A stretch of DNA of 64,000 bases from Dolomedes plantarius (taxonomy: Eukaryota > Arthropoda > Arachnida > Araneae > Dolomedidae), in the NCBI GenBank assembly GCA_907164885.2, contig OU015490.1:12719966-12783965 (forward strand), in the 5' to 3' direction. The first letter of the stretch is position 1, and every line of letters begins with the position of its first letter. Of this stretch, positions 1 through 12,216 are shown one piece after another. The notes under the pieces were generated by a model. The model ran no database searches. It saw nothing but the letters and a program-made list of their open reading frames with translations, and was not told the DNA's origin. Position numbers and translations under genes: made by a program.

Positions 1-1110
1 GTCTAGAGTATAGATAAAGAAGTAGAGGTGGAAGAGTGGGGTTAAAGATTCAAATTTTAAGTTAGTTGTTGATTGGCGTAAGTTCCAGGAAAGTGAGTGT
101 GTTTGAAACAAGGATGCACAATTTTTAACACATAATCGAGGAACAAGCTCTAGTTTGTTATTGAATATTATGCTTATCTTTTTACCTCTAAACATTCATA
201 ATCTACGTTGAAATAAAATGTGAAAGTATGTAATTCCTTACAAAATTTATAACAGCATATTTTCGAGTAAATTTATTAATCGAAATTAATATTAAATATA
301 AAATATAGAATACTTTAATACATTTAACCATTACTTTATCACTTAGTTGTATCATATAAATTATACAATTTGATTTGACTTAATAGACTGTATAAACACA
401 TCCCTAATACTTCAGTCAAAAATAGTTCCTTATATTTCTAGTTAAAGATGCCCTCAACTGAAGATGTAAGTAAAAGTAAAGAAGTATTATCCACAATATT
501 AAATTTTCTACTTATTCGAAGATATCTACCGAAGATCCTTAATATTTCCCTTAGTAATGTGGAAAAAAGAATTCTTAAGATAGTATTCTGTCTGCGTCTC
601 AGACGCAACCTGTATTCACAAATACTTGTTATATAACTTAATTTAAAAGAAGAGACTTTTTGATATAATTAATTTTGTCTTGCCCAGTTTCATACACGTC
701 ATTATGTCTGGATAGAAACTTTATCCCTTCAAATAATTACCACGACACACAAGTAATAATGAACTGAAAGAACAGAAAATATGTTTCCTAGATTATTAGT
801 GCAACATCCTTGTAATAGTAGACTGCGTCTGCAAAACAGATAAAGTTAACCTCCAAAATATTGAAGTAAGAAAATATATATAGAGAGTACAGTTAGGTTT
901 CTATTAGCGGAAATTCAGTATTTTGAACTAAACAGTATGCTAACAAAGATTTAATTTTATAGAAATAACAAATATATGTTACTATTTTAGCGAAAAAATT
1001 ACTATTTTGATAATTGTGACATGTAACTCGACTTTTGCAATTATTTTATTTATTATACTGTTTTAACTCTAAAAAATATTATTTTCTGATTTCATAATTT
1101 CGAAAGAACA
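1..1110. other. AT-rich stretch, no gene seen
   Basis: I see no coding signal, structured repeat or RNA gene here. The one short open frame around 448-636 has AT-driven composition and no recognisable motif. Confidence 0.5.
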
Positions 1111-1114
1111 TTAA

Positions 1115-2741
1115 GGCTCGATTTATACAGGCACGTAAAGGGAACGTAACGGGAACGAGCCGAGCCTGAGCGCCGGGTGCATGTGTTTATACAGAGACGG
1201 GAGTAGAAAGTGGCGGGAACGTGTTTCATTTGTTGTGAAAGATTTGTAACGTCATGGCGCGGTTTCATTTTTCAGTTAAAGATTTAGCCATTATCACACT
1301 CTTGTTAGAGGAGGAGGAAGAGGAGAGCCAGGACCGTGCTTAGGGGTGGGCGAACTAGGCAACCGCCCAGGGCCGCCATTATTATTTCTCATAGCAACAC
1401 TATACTGAATGTTGCGAGTTTTTAAAGAAATCCCTCATTTTTCGCGGTTTCTATAATTCAACTTATAAAAATATATATGTTTCGATTTTTCCTAAAGAAT
1501 CGTAGAAAGAATCTTAATTGGCAAACTACCCTTTTGGTTCGAAAAATTTCTCGGTTAAGGGGACAGTGGAAGTTGAGATTCAACTTTTTTTATTTTACAT
1601 TATATCTATATGAAATTTTAATCCTGAATATAGTTTAATATTTGCAATATAAACGACATAAAAAAATTTCTAGTTTATTTAGAAAAAAAATTTATTAAAA
1701 ATTTAAAAAATTTAATAAAATTTTAAAATGTCCCTTGCGCTAAAATTTTTACTTTTTTTTAATACTTTTACTTTTTATTTATTTATTATACCATAATGAA
1801 ACATTCTGTGCATTGAATTACAAATATCTCAAAATTTTATTTTTTAAAAGAAGTGAAACCGATTAATGGATGAATTTTTTTCAAAAATTTCACTTCTTTG
1901 TATATAAACAGTCACTTTTTATAAGTTACTCTTCTATAAAACAAAAATGCATGCACAAATTTATTAATGTATGTATAAAGATAATGTATGATAAATATCG
2001 TGTAATTTGAAACAAAAATATATCGTGTATCACATTTTAAATTTGCATTATCGAGAAAAATTTCATTTTGAGAAAATTGCATACAAAGTGAAATTTAAAG
2101 GGCAAAAGTGTATTGTTTATAAACATATAAATGCTAATAACTTCGATAAAAATTATCGGATTTTGATGCGTATTTTTGCATTTGGTACATTTTGATTTGT
2201 AGAACAATATAGCATTAAAAACAAAAATCCGATGATTTGGTCAATTTTTGCCGATTTCAACGTACACCGTCCCCTTGAAAAAACATGATTTAACGTCAAT
2301 TCAGTTATAGTAAACCCTTGATTATCAATCCTTTTTTTTCAATATCAGTTTCTACTATCTGTCAGTCACTACATTCCGAATTGTCATTTTGAACTTTGGA
2401 TCCATGTATTTAGATGGGCCAAATCGTACAAAACCTCTCATCAGCTCAATGAGTTTTTCAACATCCATATCAAATATCAAACATAAATAACAGTATGTAA
2501 ATCATATCTTAATAGCCACTTTTTACCTTCTGCCACGAACGAGAGACGGCCGAGCAGTGAACGACTTCCGGCTCCGAATCGTTGGCGCCGATTCTCGACC
2601 GATTTCCGGCCGAGAATCGGGCGTGTCACGGTGCGGTATAAACAGTTCCATTGAAAAACAGGGAGGAAATGATTACGGCGACTCGTCGCACGCTCGGATC
2701 GTTCCCGTTACGTTCCCTTCACGTGGCTATATAAATCGACC
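1115..2741. mobile_element. TTAA-flanked inverted-repeat element, non-autonomous
   Basis: Both ends are GC-rich inverted repeats of about 50 bp. The left begins GGCTCGATTTATACAGGCAC and the right, read in reverse, begins GGTCGATTTATATAGCCACG. Both arms contain AAGGGAACGTAACGGGAACG. TTAA lies directly outside each end (1111-1114 and 2742-2745), the target preference of piggyBac-type transposons; a TA target read one base differently is also possible. The interior has no transposase frame, so the element is non-autonomous. A second TTAA-bounded element sits inside it. Near 1330-1380 is a GC-rich stretch that may be yet another fragment. Confidence 0.6.
1559..2274. mobile_element. Nested TTAA miniature element
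   Basis: The left end reads TTAA then GGGGACAGTGGAAGTTGA. The right end, in reverse, reads GGGGACGGTGTACGTTGA after a decayed TTGA. The interior is AT-rich and non-coding. The ends resemble those of the element at 51089-51752, and both interiors share a short AAAATGTCC-containing core, so they are probably one family of piggyBac-like miniature elements. Confidence 0.5.
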
Positions 2742-2745
2742 TTAA

Positions 2746-3790
2746 TCCGGTTCCATGCACATTTATATGTGTATTTATTTTATTTTGTAAATCTTAAATT
2801 GTCTATGTGCTGAAAATCATTCCTGTGGTTTTTCATACTGGTTTTCCTGTAAGAAGGGAATATGCCTCCTGTAGGCAATTAAGTGTGACCTATAACAGTA
2901 CGGATAGTACACAAGGTCATTTGCACAAGAAGGGAGAATTACTTGCCACCTTCTCGGTCATTAAGGGGACATAGTTCCTCCATAGCAACGTCTCAGCAAC
3001 CATCTTTTAACCAATGATATAGCTGACAAGTGTTAATTGTTCTAGAACATTTTCTGACTTCTTCGTTTTCGGTGCTGAAAATTTTTTAACGGTTTTTTGA
3101 GCAGTTGAAAAAAAAACCGCGACTGTGACATAGCTCGAGGTTGTCTGCTCTTCAGCCCCAGTCGCCATTTTTGTATACTGAGAATTTTGGTCTGCTTTTG
3201 GACCGAGTTTAGTAATACAATGAGATATAATCAACAGTCTCCAATGAGGGTGGTGGTAAGTAATAATAATTTGCAATATATTTTATCAGGCGAGAGCACA
3301 AATTAATTAATATATGTAGCTAGGTTTTATTATGTGTTCAAATACTTTCTTATTGTATGTAGATAATTATTATGTTGTTTCTGTGCAAATTGTGACAAAC
3401 GATAAAATTAATTTTAAATAAGAAGAAGAGATATTAAATGCTAATATTATTTATTCAAATAGAGTTTGTTTTTCTAATTATCTCAGACATTGTGTAAGAA
3501 TGTGTTTTCTCCAATTAACACTTTTAAAAAATGCCACTATACGATCATTTATTTTATTACATGTTCTAATTCCACAGAATAATAATTTGTGTATCATATA
3601 CTGTGTTTAAATTCTTTTTATCGGGTTGCTATATTGAATTTTGTGATAGAGCTGTTTCAACCGCATTCCAACCTCATCGATCTAGAAATATTTTCTACTA
3701 ATAAATGCTAATAAAAAACATGATGCCTGTACCATAATAGTATTTTTAATCAAGTTTACAGCAGTAATTCATCACAAAGCTGTATTTGAG
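2746..3790. other. No gene seen; one possible element end
   Basis: No coding region is recognised. At 2964 the sequence TTAAGGGGACATAG resembles the left end of the TTAA elements in this window, but I could not find its partner end. The minus-strand open frame at 3007-3276 has no recognisable features. Confidence 0.4.
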
Positions 3791-3794
3791 GGGA

Positions 3795-3935
3795 CCTACG
3801 TAATGTCATTCAAATACAACCAAGCAAGCATGTCTACTATGAGGCTCGAACCCGTAAATTCTTTCCGACAGTGGGTCGGTACTGAAAGCACAAAAGTAAA
3901 TGCGCTACAACATGCATTCATTCTGTCATTGGTAG
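3795..3935 (-). mobile_element. tRNA-derived SINE remnant
   Basis: On the minus strand there is an A-box-like stretch (TAGCGCATTTACTTTTG) followed about 45 bp later by a B-box-like GGGTTCGAGCC. This is the RNA polymerase III promoter layout of a tRNA-derived SINE head. The middle is too diverged from a tRNA cloverleaf to be a tRNA gene. The 3' body and target duplication could not be defined. Confidence 0.4.
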
Positions 3936-3977
3936 GTTGTTTCGTTGGTTGGTGGGTGGATTGATGGGTTTAGAACA

Positions 3978-4140
3978 CTAGATCTCAACCTGGGGACGCA
4001 GTCCTTGAGGAGGCGTAAGAAAGGAAACGCTGTTGGTCATCAAAAAATGTGTAGGACGTATTTTACTAGCGTTACTTACGTTTTTTAGACCCCGAAGGGC
4101 GGAAGGGTCTAGACATTAAAAGGTTGAGAATCACTCATTA
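3978..4140. mobile_element. Short hAT-like miniature element remnant
   Basis: The ends are inverted: CACTAGATCTCAACCTGGGG on the left, and in reverse on the right AGTGATTCTCAACCTTTT. This resembles the CAGTGGTTCTCAACCT termini common in hAT-type miniature elements. The length near 160 bp and lack of coding sequence fit. No 8-bp target duplication was confirmed. Confidence 0.4.
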
Positions 4141-4144
4141 CAAA

Positions 4145-5735
4145 TTTAAACAAGTACAAAAATATTTTTTCTTATTATATTCTCTTTTTAACTCGGCAAC
4201 ATACGGTTTGTTTAACCAACTCCTTATTAATCATATACTTATAAAGTTGATATCCTTTAAAAGTGTGTTAAGCGTATAACGAAAGCTTAGAGTAAATTTT
4301 CCAAACTTATAACGCAATGGTGTCTGATCAATAATCCTACATAACGTGTTGATTCATTAATAATGGATTTTACATAAGTAGTAATTTTTGTTCTTTTCTC
4401 AATGTAGATGTTTAACAATTGAACTTCGTTTTAATGAACAAAAAACTAATATTATTGGAGTAATGAATTAAATTTCGTTTTTATCTTGGGGGATGAATGT
4501 AAAGAAGAACCTAATGAGTCAGTATAAATATTTCACACAATTCCATTCATCATAAACATCTACCAGGAGCTAGGATCCTAGCTGCGCTTCCTAAAATTTA
4601 ATCAGCATTCTGTAACTTGAGCTGTTAGACTAATGTGAAAGCCTTAATTTTTTTATAACATCACAATTTTTCTATTTTTTGCCCACTGACTTGGTATATA
4701 TATCTAAATATCTTTCTTCACTTTTCTATCAAGCTGATATCTTATCCAGAATCTTCATCAAATGTTTTACTAACTCTTAATTCCGCTCTTTTCAATAATC
4801 AGGCAATACTGTAACAACAGTCTTCGCGGAATTGGAGTCGAACCCTTTCAGTCGAATGAAATCAAACACTGGAAATCAAATCCATATACTATCCGCACTG
4901 CTGGAGTTTTAAAAACTGAACATTTCCGATGTCGTAAGAAACGCTTATTTTTAAAGTAATGTTTCTCATACTATACAATTGCGTGTTCCCATATCTGAAA
5001 CTTAAACATATAGTACTCATAAGAAAACATCATTTGTAGTGATTATTCAATGAAATATAGCAATATATAAAGAGAACTAAATACATAAAGCTTACATAAA
5101 TGGTTAAAATTTGAAATTATAAGGTATGTCTAGGCCATATCTACTGACACGTTTCTATTTGCATATTCTCCCAATAGCTCTATTTGCATAGTCTCACATG
5201 AATTCTTATGATAATCGAAAAATTTGTCTTCAGAATCCATAAATTTATAATAAATTTAATTGTTTTTGCTTAGAGAAGCATATATTCAGAATTTTGACTC
5301 TAAATGTTCCCAGAGGTTCAATGAAAATCGAAAGAAGAAACATTAAAAATTTTACAGGAATACTTTTTCATATTTTTCACTTATTTTATTTAAGATGTTA
5401 GATTTTAAATAATTTCATTCCGATATCCACATGTAATGCAGGTGTGCAATAGGAAACGCATAGGAAACACGTTATAAAAATATCTCTCTCATTTTGAAAT
5501 CTTCGTAGAAACAAAGAATTTGATCATTTCTCTTCATTAGCTTTACAGTAGGTTCCATGTTCTCTTTTTTCTGAGACTGTTCTGACTTTTTTCTCCCTGA
5601 ACGCTCTTAGTACTCTTTTACAGTATAAACACACGTAAATAATAGGTACAATCAGGCCGAAATCTATGAAGCTATGGTTATGAGTTGGTGCCACGAACAA
5701 ACATTTAAACCAGCAATCTGTGTAACTGAATTTTT
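4145..5735. other. AT-rich stretch, nothing recognised
   Basis: I found no coding, RNA or repeat structure here. Confidence 0.4.
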
Positions 5736-5739
5736 TCCG

Positions 5740-6125
5740 AGCAACAAATTAAATTATATTATTATTATTCACCCTCGCTGTATCTTTAAATTTGCTGATT
5801 GACCAACTACAACAAATCAGAGATTGAATTTCATGAAAAACTATTAGTGATGCATTAGCTTTTTGACTGCCAATAAATCTCCCAACAATCATTCTCTCAC
5901 TGATTCAGCTGAATGTAAGGAATACATAATGCTGTACTGATTTTCATAAGCAACTCAAAATAAATCATAAGAATTTCTTCCCATTTAAGTTTATTTGAAG
6001 CAAACGCGTTGGCTTTCGAATTGCTTCCATAATTATAGAAAATTTATGCGATATTCAGCGCTAAATTTTTGGAAGTAATGCTATTTGAAGTAAAAAAAAA
6101 ATGTGACACTCTACGAATTCTTTAA
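5740..6125. repeat. Diverged dispersed repeat, copy 1
   Basis: The segment from GAATGTAAGGAA through CATAAGAATTTCTT to the block ending CACTCTACGAATTC aligns, with many differences, to 11800-12055 in the same orientation. It looks like an old duplication or low-copy repeat; no ends or coding content are visible. Confidence 0.35.
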
Positions 6126-6129
6126 TTAA

Positions 6130-7785
6130 TAATTTCAAGTATTATTTATTAAAACAACTTTACCATTTAAATCTCTAAAACTTTAAAACAAATACTTGTG
6201 TGCTTAAACTTTAAACATATTTTGTAAATTGTTTTTGGAAGAAATATCAACTTCTTAAAAAAAAATGAAATATTTATTTTTCTCCTGACTCGCTTAAGAA
6301 ACTAGAAAAGTAACCAATATGCTCTCCAGTGTTTGAAAATAAAGCTAGAAAGCATACAAAAAAATCCTCTAACTCCGCAACTCTGATATCGGAAAAAAAT
6401 GGGTGTTAGATAAGCTTCAGTTCAACTATTTAAATAAAAAAAAGCAACTTTTTCCTATGAAAAGAAAACAGGCGAATTTGAAGCTTTTAACAAAGCTGTA
6501 TCTCTCTTTATGTATGTATTTTTTATTTTTATTTTTATCAGAATAAATATAAAAAGTTAAGTTTAAATTTAAAAGAATGCTGGAGAAGCTTACAAAATTT
6601 GCTGGCTCAGTTTTAAAACAATTGCTATTTTTTAAGAAACAAAAATATAATGCAAATAATATATGTATTTTAACCCGATAAGTTCGATATTAAAATATTT
6701 TCCCCGATTGACTATTATTAGAAAATATGTTATACAATTTTTGAATAATCGTAAACTTCAGTTTGCAGGAATTTATATATGAAAAAATATTTTTAATAAT
6801 GAAACTATAAACACATATGAGGGGATTATTAAGGTACTGTATGTATGCTTATGGGTTTACGAAAGGATACTAAAACTGCGTCCCACCATGCCCACCATTA
6901 TCAGCGGGTGCTTTTGTATACATAATATTGGAAATTAGGGCTGGACAAATACACAAATGTACAAAAATATGTCACCTGCTCTTCACGTTTTTTGCATCAA
7001 CGTATCTTTGTGTATCACGCAATTCCTAAATGAAATATGCGTGAACTATATCGATATCGGAGTACTGATCCTTTCTTACCATGATGACGTATTGAGCGTA
7101 TCATGTAGGAAGTATAATTCTAAAGGATCCACCGACCACAGTGATAAGCTTATACGGCAAATTTGATTGACGCCAAGTCATAAAGCCAGCAATCCGCCCA
7201 TCAGCGACCCATTGGCTCGGGGGCGATCGACTTACTCAGACAACACCAGGCCGAATTTTTTTTTCCTTTACAATTCGCAAACCTAATTTATATGGGAAAT
7301 TTAATCCCATCTCCATCTCCAAACGTTACGCGGCGCTACTGTTTGTATGACGTCAGTGCGTACGTTAGCATGATGTATTCCTCTTTCAGACGATCGCTGT
7401 ACGCCGAGATGGGAAGACGTCCCTCTCGAGCTGTTTATTTTCATTTTCTAATATTTAACTAATAAAGAATGTTTATATCCAATGTTTCTGTGGTCGTTGC
7501 CTCCCCACATTTATTTAACCAATTTATAGTTGAAACCCCGCGTAAGTTCTACACCAGTTCCCTGTATGTTTCTTTGTTATTTTCCCTTTACTTATTTATA
7601 AATTTATTTATCTTATCCATACCCTGCAAACTATTTTCGCTTTACAAATACAATTTACTATTACAATTTACATTATATAATAGCCATTTTACATTCAAAA
7701 CGTAATTTCAATTGCTATTACACTTGCAAACATATTACAATTTACAATTACAACTTACATTATATATTTACAATCTATATATTTA
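6130..7785. other. No gene seen; GC-richer LTR-like segment near 7150-7500
   Basis: Most of this is AT-rich and featureless. Between about 7160 and 7460 the composition becomes GC-richer, and an AATAAAG signal follows at about 7462. This could be the regulatory and polyadenylation part of an old LTR, but no terminal TG/CA pair or target duplication was found, so it stays unassigned. Confidence 0.25.
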
Positions 7786-7787
7786 AG

Positions 7788-8060
7788 TTGCAAAGCCGAC
7801 TTTTTGGGCAGTCCGTGAGATAAAACTACTGCATCAATTTACTTCATTTTGGTCTTAAATGACAGAATGTAATCTGCAGATTTGTCAAATTTGGTTTTTG
7901 TAACCGCAATTTCTATCAATTAGCGATAATTTACAATTAAAATTTATTTGTGTGCATGCTCAGTGGAATGTTTTAATGATAAACACGTATATTCCGAGGA
8001 GTATCTCTAGATCTCACTCTGCCATTTTTATTTTTATGATAATTATATTTGTGAAAAATA
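7788..8060 (+). repeat. Direct duplication, left copy
   Basis: This block starts ATTTAAGTTGCAAAGCCGAC and runs to a GATAATTATATTTGTGAAA region. It matches 8302-8635 in the same orientation over most of its length, including the shared phrases CAGTCCGTGAGA and TGCATGCTCAGTGG. The two copies are about 240 bp apart. No transposon ends were identified. Confidence 0.6.
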
Positions 8061-8301
8061 GGCACTATAAAGAACTTTAATCGGTTTTGCGACAGGAATC
8101 GTATAGTGGATTATTCTTCGTAAATATGACGACCATGATGAGTTAACAATACATTTATTTATTGAACCTTTCAACACAAATATATTTACACATAAGCATA
8201 TTTAATTTCATATATACATATAAAATATGTAATTCAGTTCATTACAAATAAATCAATACATCACTCCCTCATTAAATTCAATTAACCTCCCCTCATCTAC
8301 A

Positions 8302-8635
8302 TATTTAAGTTGCTAAGCCGACTTTTTGGACAGTCCGTGAGAGAAAACTACTGCATCAATTTACTTCATTTTGGTCTTAAAAGAAAGATCGTAATCTGTA
8401 GATGTGTCAAATTTGTTTTTCGTAACCACAATTTATATTCATTAGCGATAATTTACTATTAAAAATTGATGTCTGCGCATGCTCAGTGGCATGTTTAAAC
8501 TTGGCTTTAGTAACTTACTGTTTCTGAGCATGCTCAATGACATATTTTAATGATAAACACGTGTAATCCGAAGAGTCTCTAGATCTCAGTCTGCCATTTT
8601 TTATGTTTATGATAATTATGTTTGTGAAATACAAG
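8302..8635 (+). repeat. Direct duplication, right copy
   Basis: This is the second copy of the block at 7788-8060. It is longer because it contains an extra internal GCATGCTCA-containing segment of about 50 bp. A third partial piece (GCACATGCTCGGTGACA) follows near 8710, so the region probably grew by repeated local duplication. Confidence 0.55.
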
Positions 8636-8639
8636 ATTA

Positions 8640-9040
8640 AACCTGCTGGAAATTGTTTATTTTGCACTGTTTAATTATAGATAATTTACAATTAAAAAAT
8701 TGCTTTTTGCACATGCTCGGTGACATTTTTAAATCTGGCTTTAGTTACTCACTAAACACGAGGCCGCTTAAACACATTAATTTGTTTCTGAGCATTATTA
8801 TGAATTTGGTAATGATGTGTTGAGTAAAATGTGTGTATTAGTACATTTATTTTCTATCTAGACGTCATGTTTTGACGTGTACCAACTAGTTTAACATTTA
8901 AGTTGCAATTTCAAATACTATTACTCTTACTATTACATTTTACAATTACACTACCAAAATATTACGATTTTCAATTTCAATTTACATTATATACTAACAA
9001 TTTTATATTTCTGATGCATTTTCAATTACATTACATACAT
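8640..9040. other. AT-rich stretch with partial repeat piece
   Basis: Apart from the third partial repeat unit near 8690-8760, nothing is recognised. Confidence 0.35.
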
Positions 9041-9050
9041 AATGCAATTA

Positions 9051-9297
9051 CATATATATATATATATACATATTTTTTTTAATTCTTGAGGCACTTGTCG
9101 CGAAGACATTCACCTATAATTCACCGGAGTTTTGCTGGCCATTTTATTATGGGGGCGCCATATAGGCAGACCATCATCGCCCCCTATGAAGGGACGACAC
9201 AAAAAAGGCGTTTTAGTGGCGCTTAGCCAGGATTAGATCTGAGAACCCTCAGCACCAAAAACCAGCGCGCTGTACCACAAGGCCGCGACGGCCCTAC
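9051..9297 (-). mobile_element. tRNA-derived SINE family A, copy 1
   Basis: Read on the minus strand, the head begins GGGCCGTCGCGGCCTTGTGG and contains an A-box-like TGGTACAGCGCGCTGG, then a weaker B box (GGTTCTCAGATCTAATCC). The body ends in an A-rich tail. AATGCAATTA flanks both sides (9041-9050 and 9298-9307), a target duplication typical of LINE-driven retroposition. A second copy lies at 14110-14357 on the other strand. Confidence 0.75.
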
Positions 9298-9468
9298 AAT
9301 GCAATTATATTACTAACCAATTACAAACAGGTTATGTATGTGGCAAGTATAAATTTGAATTGCTCAAATAGTTCAAAGTTTGTCTCAACATAAAAAAAAT
9401 ATCCCACTTATGTTTAAATAAAGGTTTTAATAAATTTAGGATTTGAGTTTTATTTTTTATATTATCAT

Positions 9469-9541
9469 GCTAGCTGAAAACCCGCACTTCGCTATGGAGT
9501 ACATTCAAATTAAATACAACGTTTAATGTATGCAATTAATG

Positions 9542-9593
<52 letters not shown>

Positions 9594-10235
9594 TGATGTA
9601 AAAAAACAAAAAAAAATTTTTATAAAAATCGCAAGGGATACTTTTATAGACAAATTAATGTAGAAGAAGATATTCAAATTAAATCTAATAGGACATACTA
9701 AAGAATATAGTACATTTAATATAGTACATTTTGAGGAACATATCTTTTGCAGTATTTTACTATTTTTTTAGATAATGTCCAATCGTCTGCCGCATTAGCA
9801 AGGGCAAAAATATTTTTTGTCTATTTCATTGTTATGAACGTGACATTAAATTTATTTAACGTGCCAGAAAGAAAAAAAAACGTGATCAGCATTTAATAAA
9901 TTAAATTCTAAAATTTCATCTTTAAAAATTTACCAAAAATAAGAAAATGGAGGTAAAGATTCGAAAAACATTTCATTTTAAAGGAATTTTTATGGTCTTT
10001 CTCGTGATATAAACTTCATAACCCTCAAATTAGTATTTTAAATACTAAAGTTACTAAAACAGCTTAAAAATTTAATTTTAAATCTAAGAAGAATTTATCA
10101 AAAATCTTTCTTAGTGCTCCCCTACACCTTAAGAAGAATCGCCATACAAAATTTCAGCCCTTTGGGTCCAGCGGTTTGGTCTGTGCGTTGTATGTCAGTC
10201 AGTGAGTCAGTCAGTTACGGAACTGTTTTATATAC
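9469..10235 (+). repeat. Dispersed repeat family 1, copy A
   Basis: The 5' end reads GCTAGCTGAAAACCCGCACT and the 3' end carries GGTCCAGCGGTTTGGTCTG, a GTCAGTCAGT run and CGGAACTGTTTTATATA. The same ends occur at 44258-45354 and 56757-58240. No coding sequence is present. The conserved ends and TA-rich junctions suggest a mobile non-autonomous element, but I cannot assign a class. A (TA)n tract lies inside at 9545-9589. Confidence 0.6.
9545..9589. repeat. (TA)n microsatellite
   Basis: A pure alternating TA run of about 45 bp inside the dispersed repeat. Confidence 0.9.
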
Positions 10236-10786
10236 ATACAATATGAGGTATATTGTATTGTGTTGCTGCCCGCGTAACGTAGCAAACATATGCATATGGT
10301 GCGAGAGAAAAAAAGGCTGAATGTGGGTGGTTTACAATGTCCGTGTTTATACCAATCTGACTTCGCAAGCAGTCGTGCGTCAGTTTCCCTCATAAAATAA
10401 AAACACTTAAGAATGCTTTTTACTCCCTTTAACTTCAGGTTATGATATAGGGTGGGCATATTTCCAAATGTACTTGCTTTCTAGAATATTTATAAAGTAT
10501 TCAGATAAGTTACACTCTAAATGTCTTGTATAACTATCAATCTGGATTGTTCCCTGCAGGGTTCTAGATCCTTCGAGATTTTCCTGGAAATTTCTAAAAC
10601 AAACTTGAAATACAATGAAATTATGAGCATGCTGGAAATTTGGTTGAAACACATGTTCATAGACACCTTCGGGGAGATATGTTAGGTAAAACTGTAACCC
10701 CCCTTCCCCCCCATTTTGTCTCCTGTTTGGGTTACAAAAGCAGTTCAACCAAACCTTGTTCTTTTATTTCAAAATAACCAAAAGTA
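10236..10786. other. No gene recognised
   Basis: The minus-strand open frame at 10440-10748 (102 residues) is the longest one here. Its composition is less AT-biased than its neighbours, but I recognise no family, start context or splice signal. Treat it as unproven. Confidence 0.3.
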
Positions 10787-11209
10787 ATTACAAGATAAAA
10801 GGAACTTTTTATATACCATGTTTTTAAATTTTCTGTTGAATTATATATACTTCACAACTCTGTGTATTAATAAATACTTTTTTAAAATTGTTTTGATGTA
10901 TTATCCCATCAACTTGAAAGAAAATGAAGTTAATTGGAAGTTAACTTGCATTTAACTTTACGTTCCCGTTCCGGGCGATAGATAGCTGCACCAGTCTACA
11001 AAACAAAAATAACTGAAAATAACTGAAATTTAATTTAATTCTGCTTAAAGATGGCTAAAAGTATTAAAAAAGTGCATTGTCATCGTGTTCTGAGCTATTC
11101 TAAAATTTTCAAATGTCTAGCTAGTCGGGAAGTTAGTTAAAAATCGATTGCAAGATTAGTACCGAACAAACAGACAAACAAACAAGAAAGCAAGTTAATA
11201 AAAACATGG
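10787..11209 (+). repeat. Dispersed repeat family 2, copy a
   Basis: The copy runs from ATTACAAGATAAAAGGAAC to AATAAAAACATGG. Near-identical copies lie at 37190-37621 and 44308-44718. TA lies outside both ends in all three. An inner inverted pair, TACCATGTTTTTA near the left and TAAAAACATGGTA at the right, suggests terminal repeats of a miniature TA-targeting element. No coding sequence. Confidence 0.6.
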
Positions 11210-11540
11210 TAATTAAGATGATGAAAGAAACATTATAAATTTCCGGACTTAACATGAAGTCCACAAAATAACGAATAGGAGTATATTTTCATTCACAAGC
11301 AGCACTGGTCAGAAAGCGCCGGAAGACAGGAAGAATGGAAGATTGCCAAGCTGGAACTCCCTTCTCCTGGTCATGGCTAAAAATGTTTTAGCCTTTTATA
11401 TGCTGCATTCCTCGAAAATTGGTATACGGCGATTAGCATACGAAAATTAGCATTTGTAGAAACCGTCAGGTTGGATCTGACGTCACGCCTCAGATTGCGT
11501 AGCGTGATCACCACAAATCAAATACATATTCAGTTTGGTG
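11210..11540 (-). other. Possible LTR-like promoter segment
   Basis: On the minus strand a CATATAAAAGGCTAAAAC stretch at about 11383-11405 has a good TATA box, with GC-richer sequence on both sides. It abuts the 3' end of a family 2 repeat, as the probable solo LTR at 37622-38119 does. No target duplication or terminal TG/CA was confirmed. Confidence 0.25.
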
Positions 11541-11799
11541 TACAATTTTCTATTTACGGTCCTTGCACTTTTCTGCACAAAAAAAAAGGTCGCCAAATAA
11601 ATGCTCCGTCATTGAAAGTTGGTGTTTTAAATAATGCCTTACATGATTGAACAATGTAAATTTAAGGGTAATAATCAATAGCTTTGAAACTTTTTAATCA
11701 TAGAACCCTAAATGACGTTAAGATTCAAGAATGTCAAGTGCACTGGCTACATTTTGTTATCCAATTATAACTGTGTGCTCGCGTTATAGAACTAAAAAC

Positions 11800-12055
11800 T
11801 TTGATTGTCGTTAAATCCTGCAACTGATAGGCTCTTTGCGAGTCAGTCAAATGTAAGGAACAGGTCATTCTGTATTAATTTCCTTATTTAACTGAAAACA
11901 ATTTATAAGAATTTCTTTACATTTAAGTTAATTATAATAAATTGTATTCTCTTTCAAATTTTCTTCATAATTTTAGAATATAAATGCTATATTTAACACT
12001 AAATTTATGAATTCAGAAATATTTGATATAAAAAAGTGCACTCTTCGAATGTTTC
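11800..12055. repeat. Diverged dispersed repeat, copy 2
   Basis: This aligns with 5740-6125 in the same orientation, sharing AATGTAAGGAA, TAAGAATTTCTT and a terminal CACTCT-CGAAT block. Both copies are old and non-coding. Confidence 0.35.
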
Positions 12056-12216
12056 CAATGTTTGAAGCATGAATAAAAATAAAGTCATTAAAGTACAGGG
12101 TTTTTTATGCTTCTGAAATAGCAATACAAAAAAAATTATGTTTATTAAAAACTCTAGAGATTCTTTGAATTTTTTACAATTACAGTAAACATTAAATAAA
12201 AATGCATTTATCAATA

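Noticed and set aside
10440..10748. 102-codon minus-strand frame as a gene
   Set aside because: No recognisable domain or splice context; kept only as a remark in the intergenic entry.
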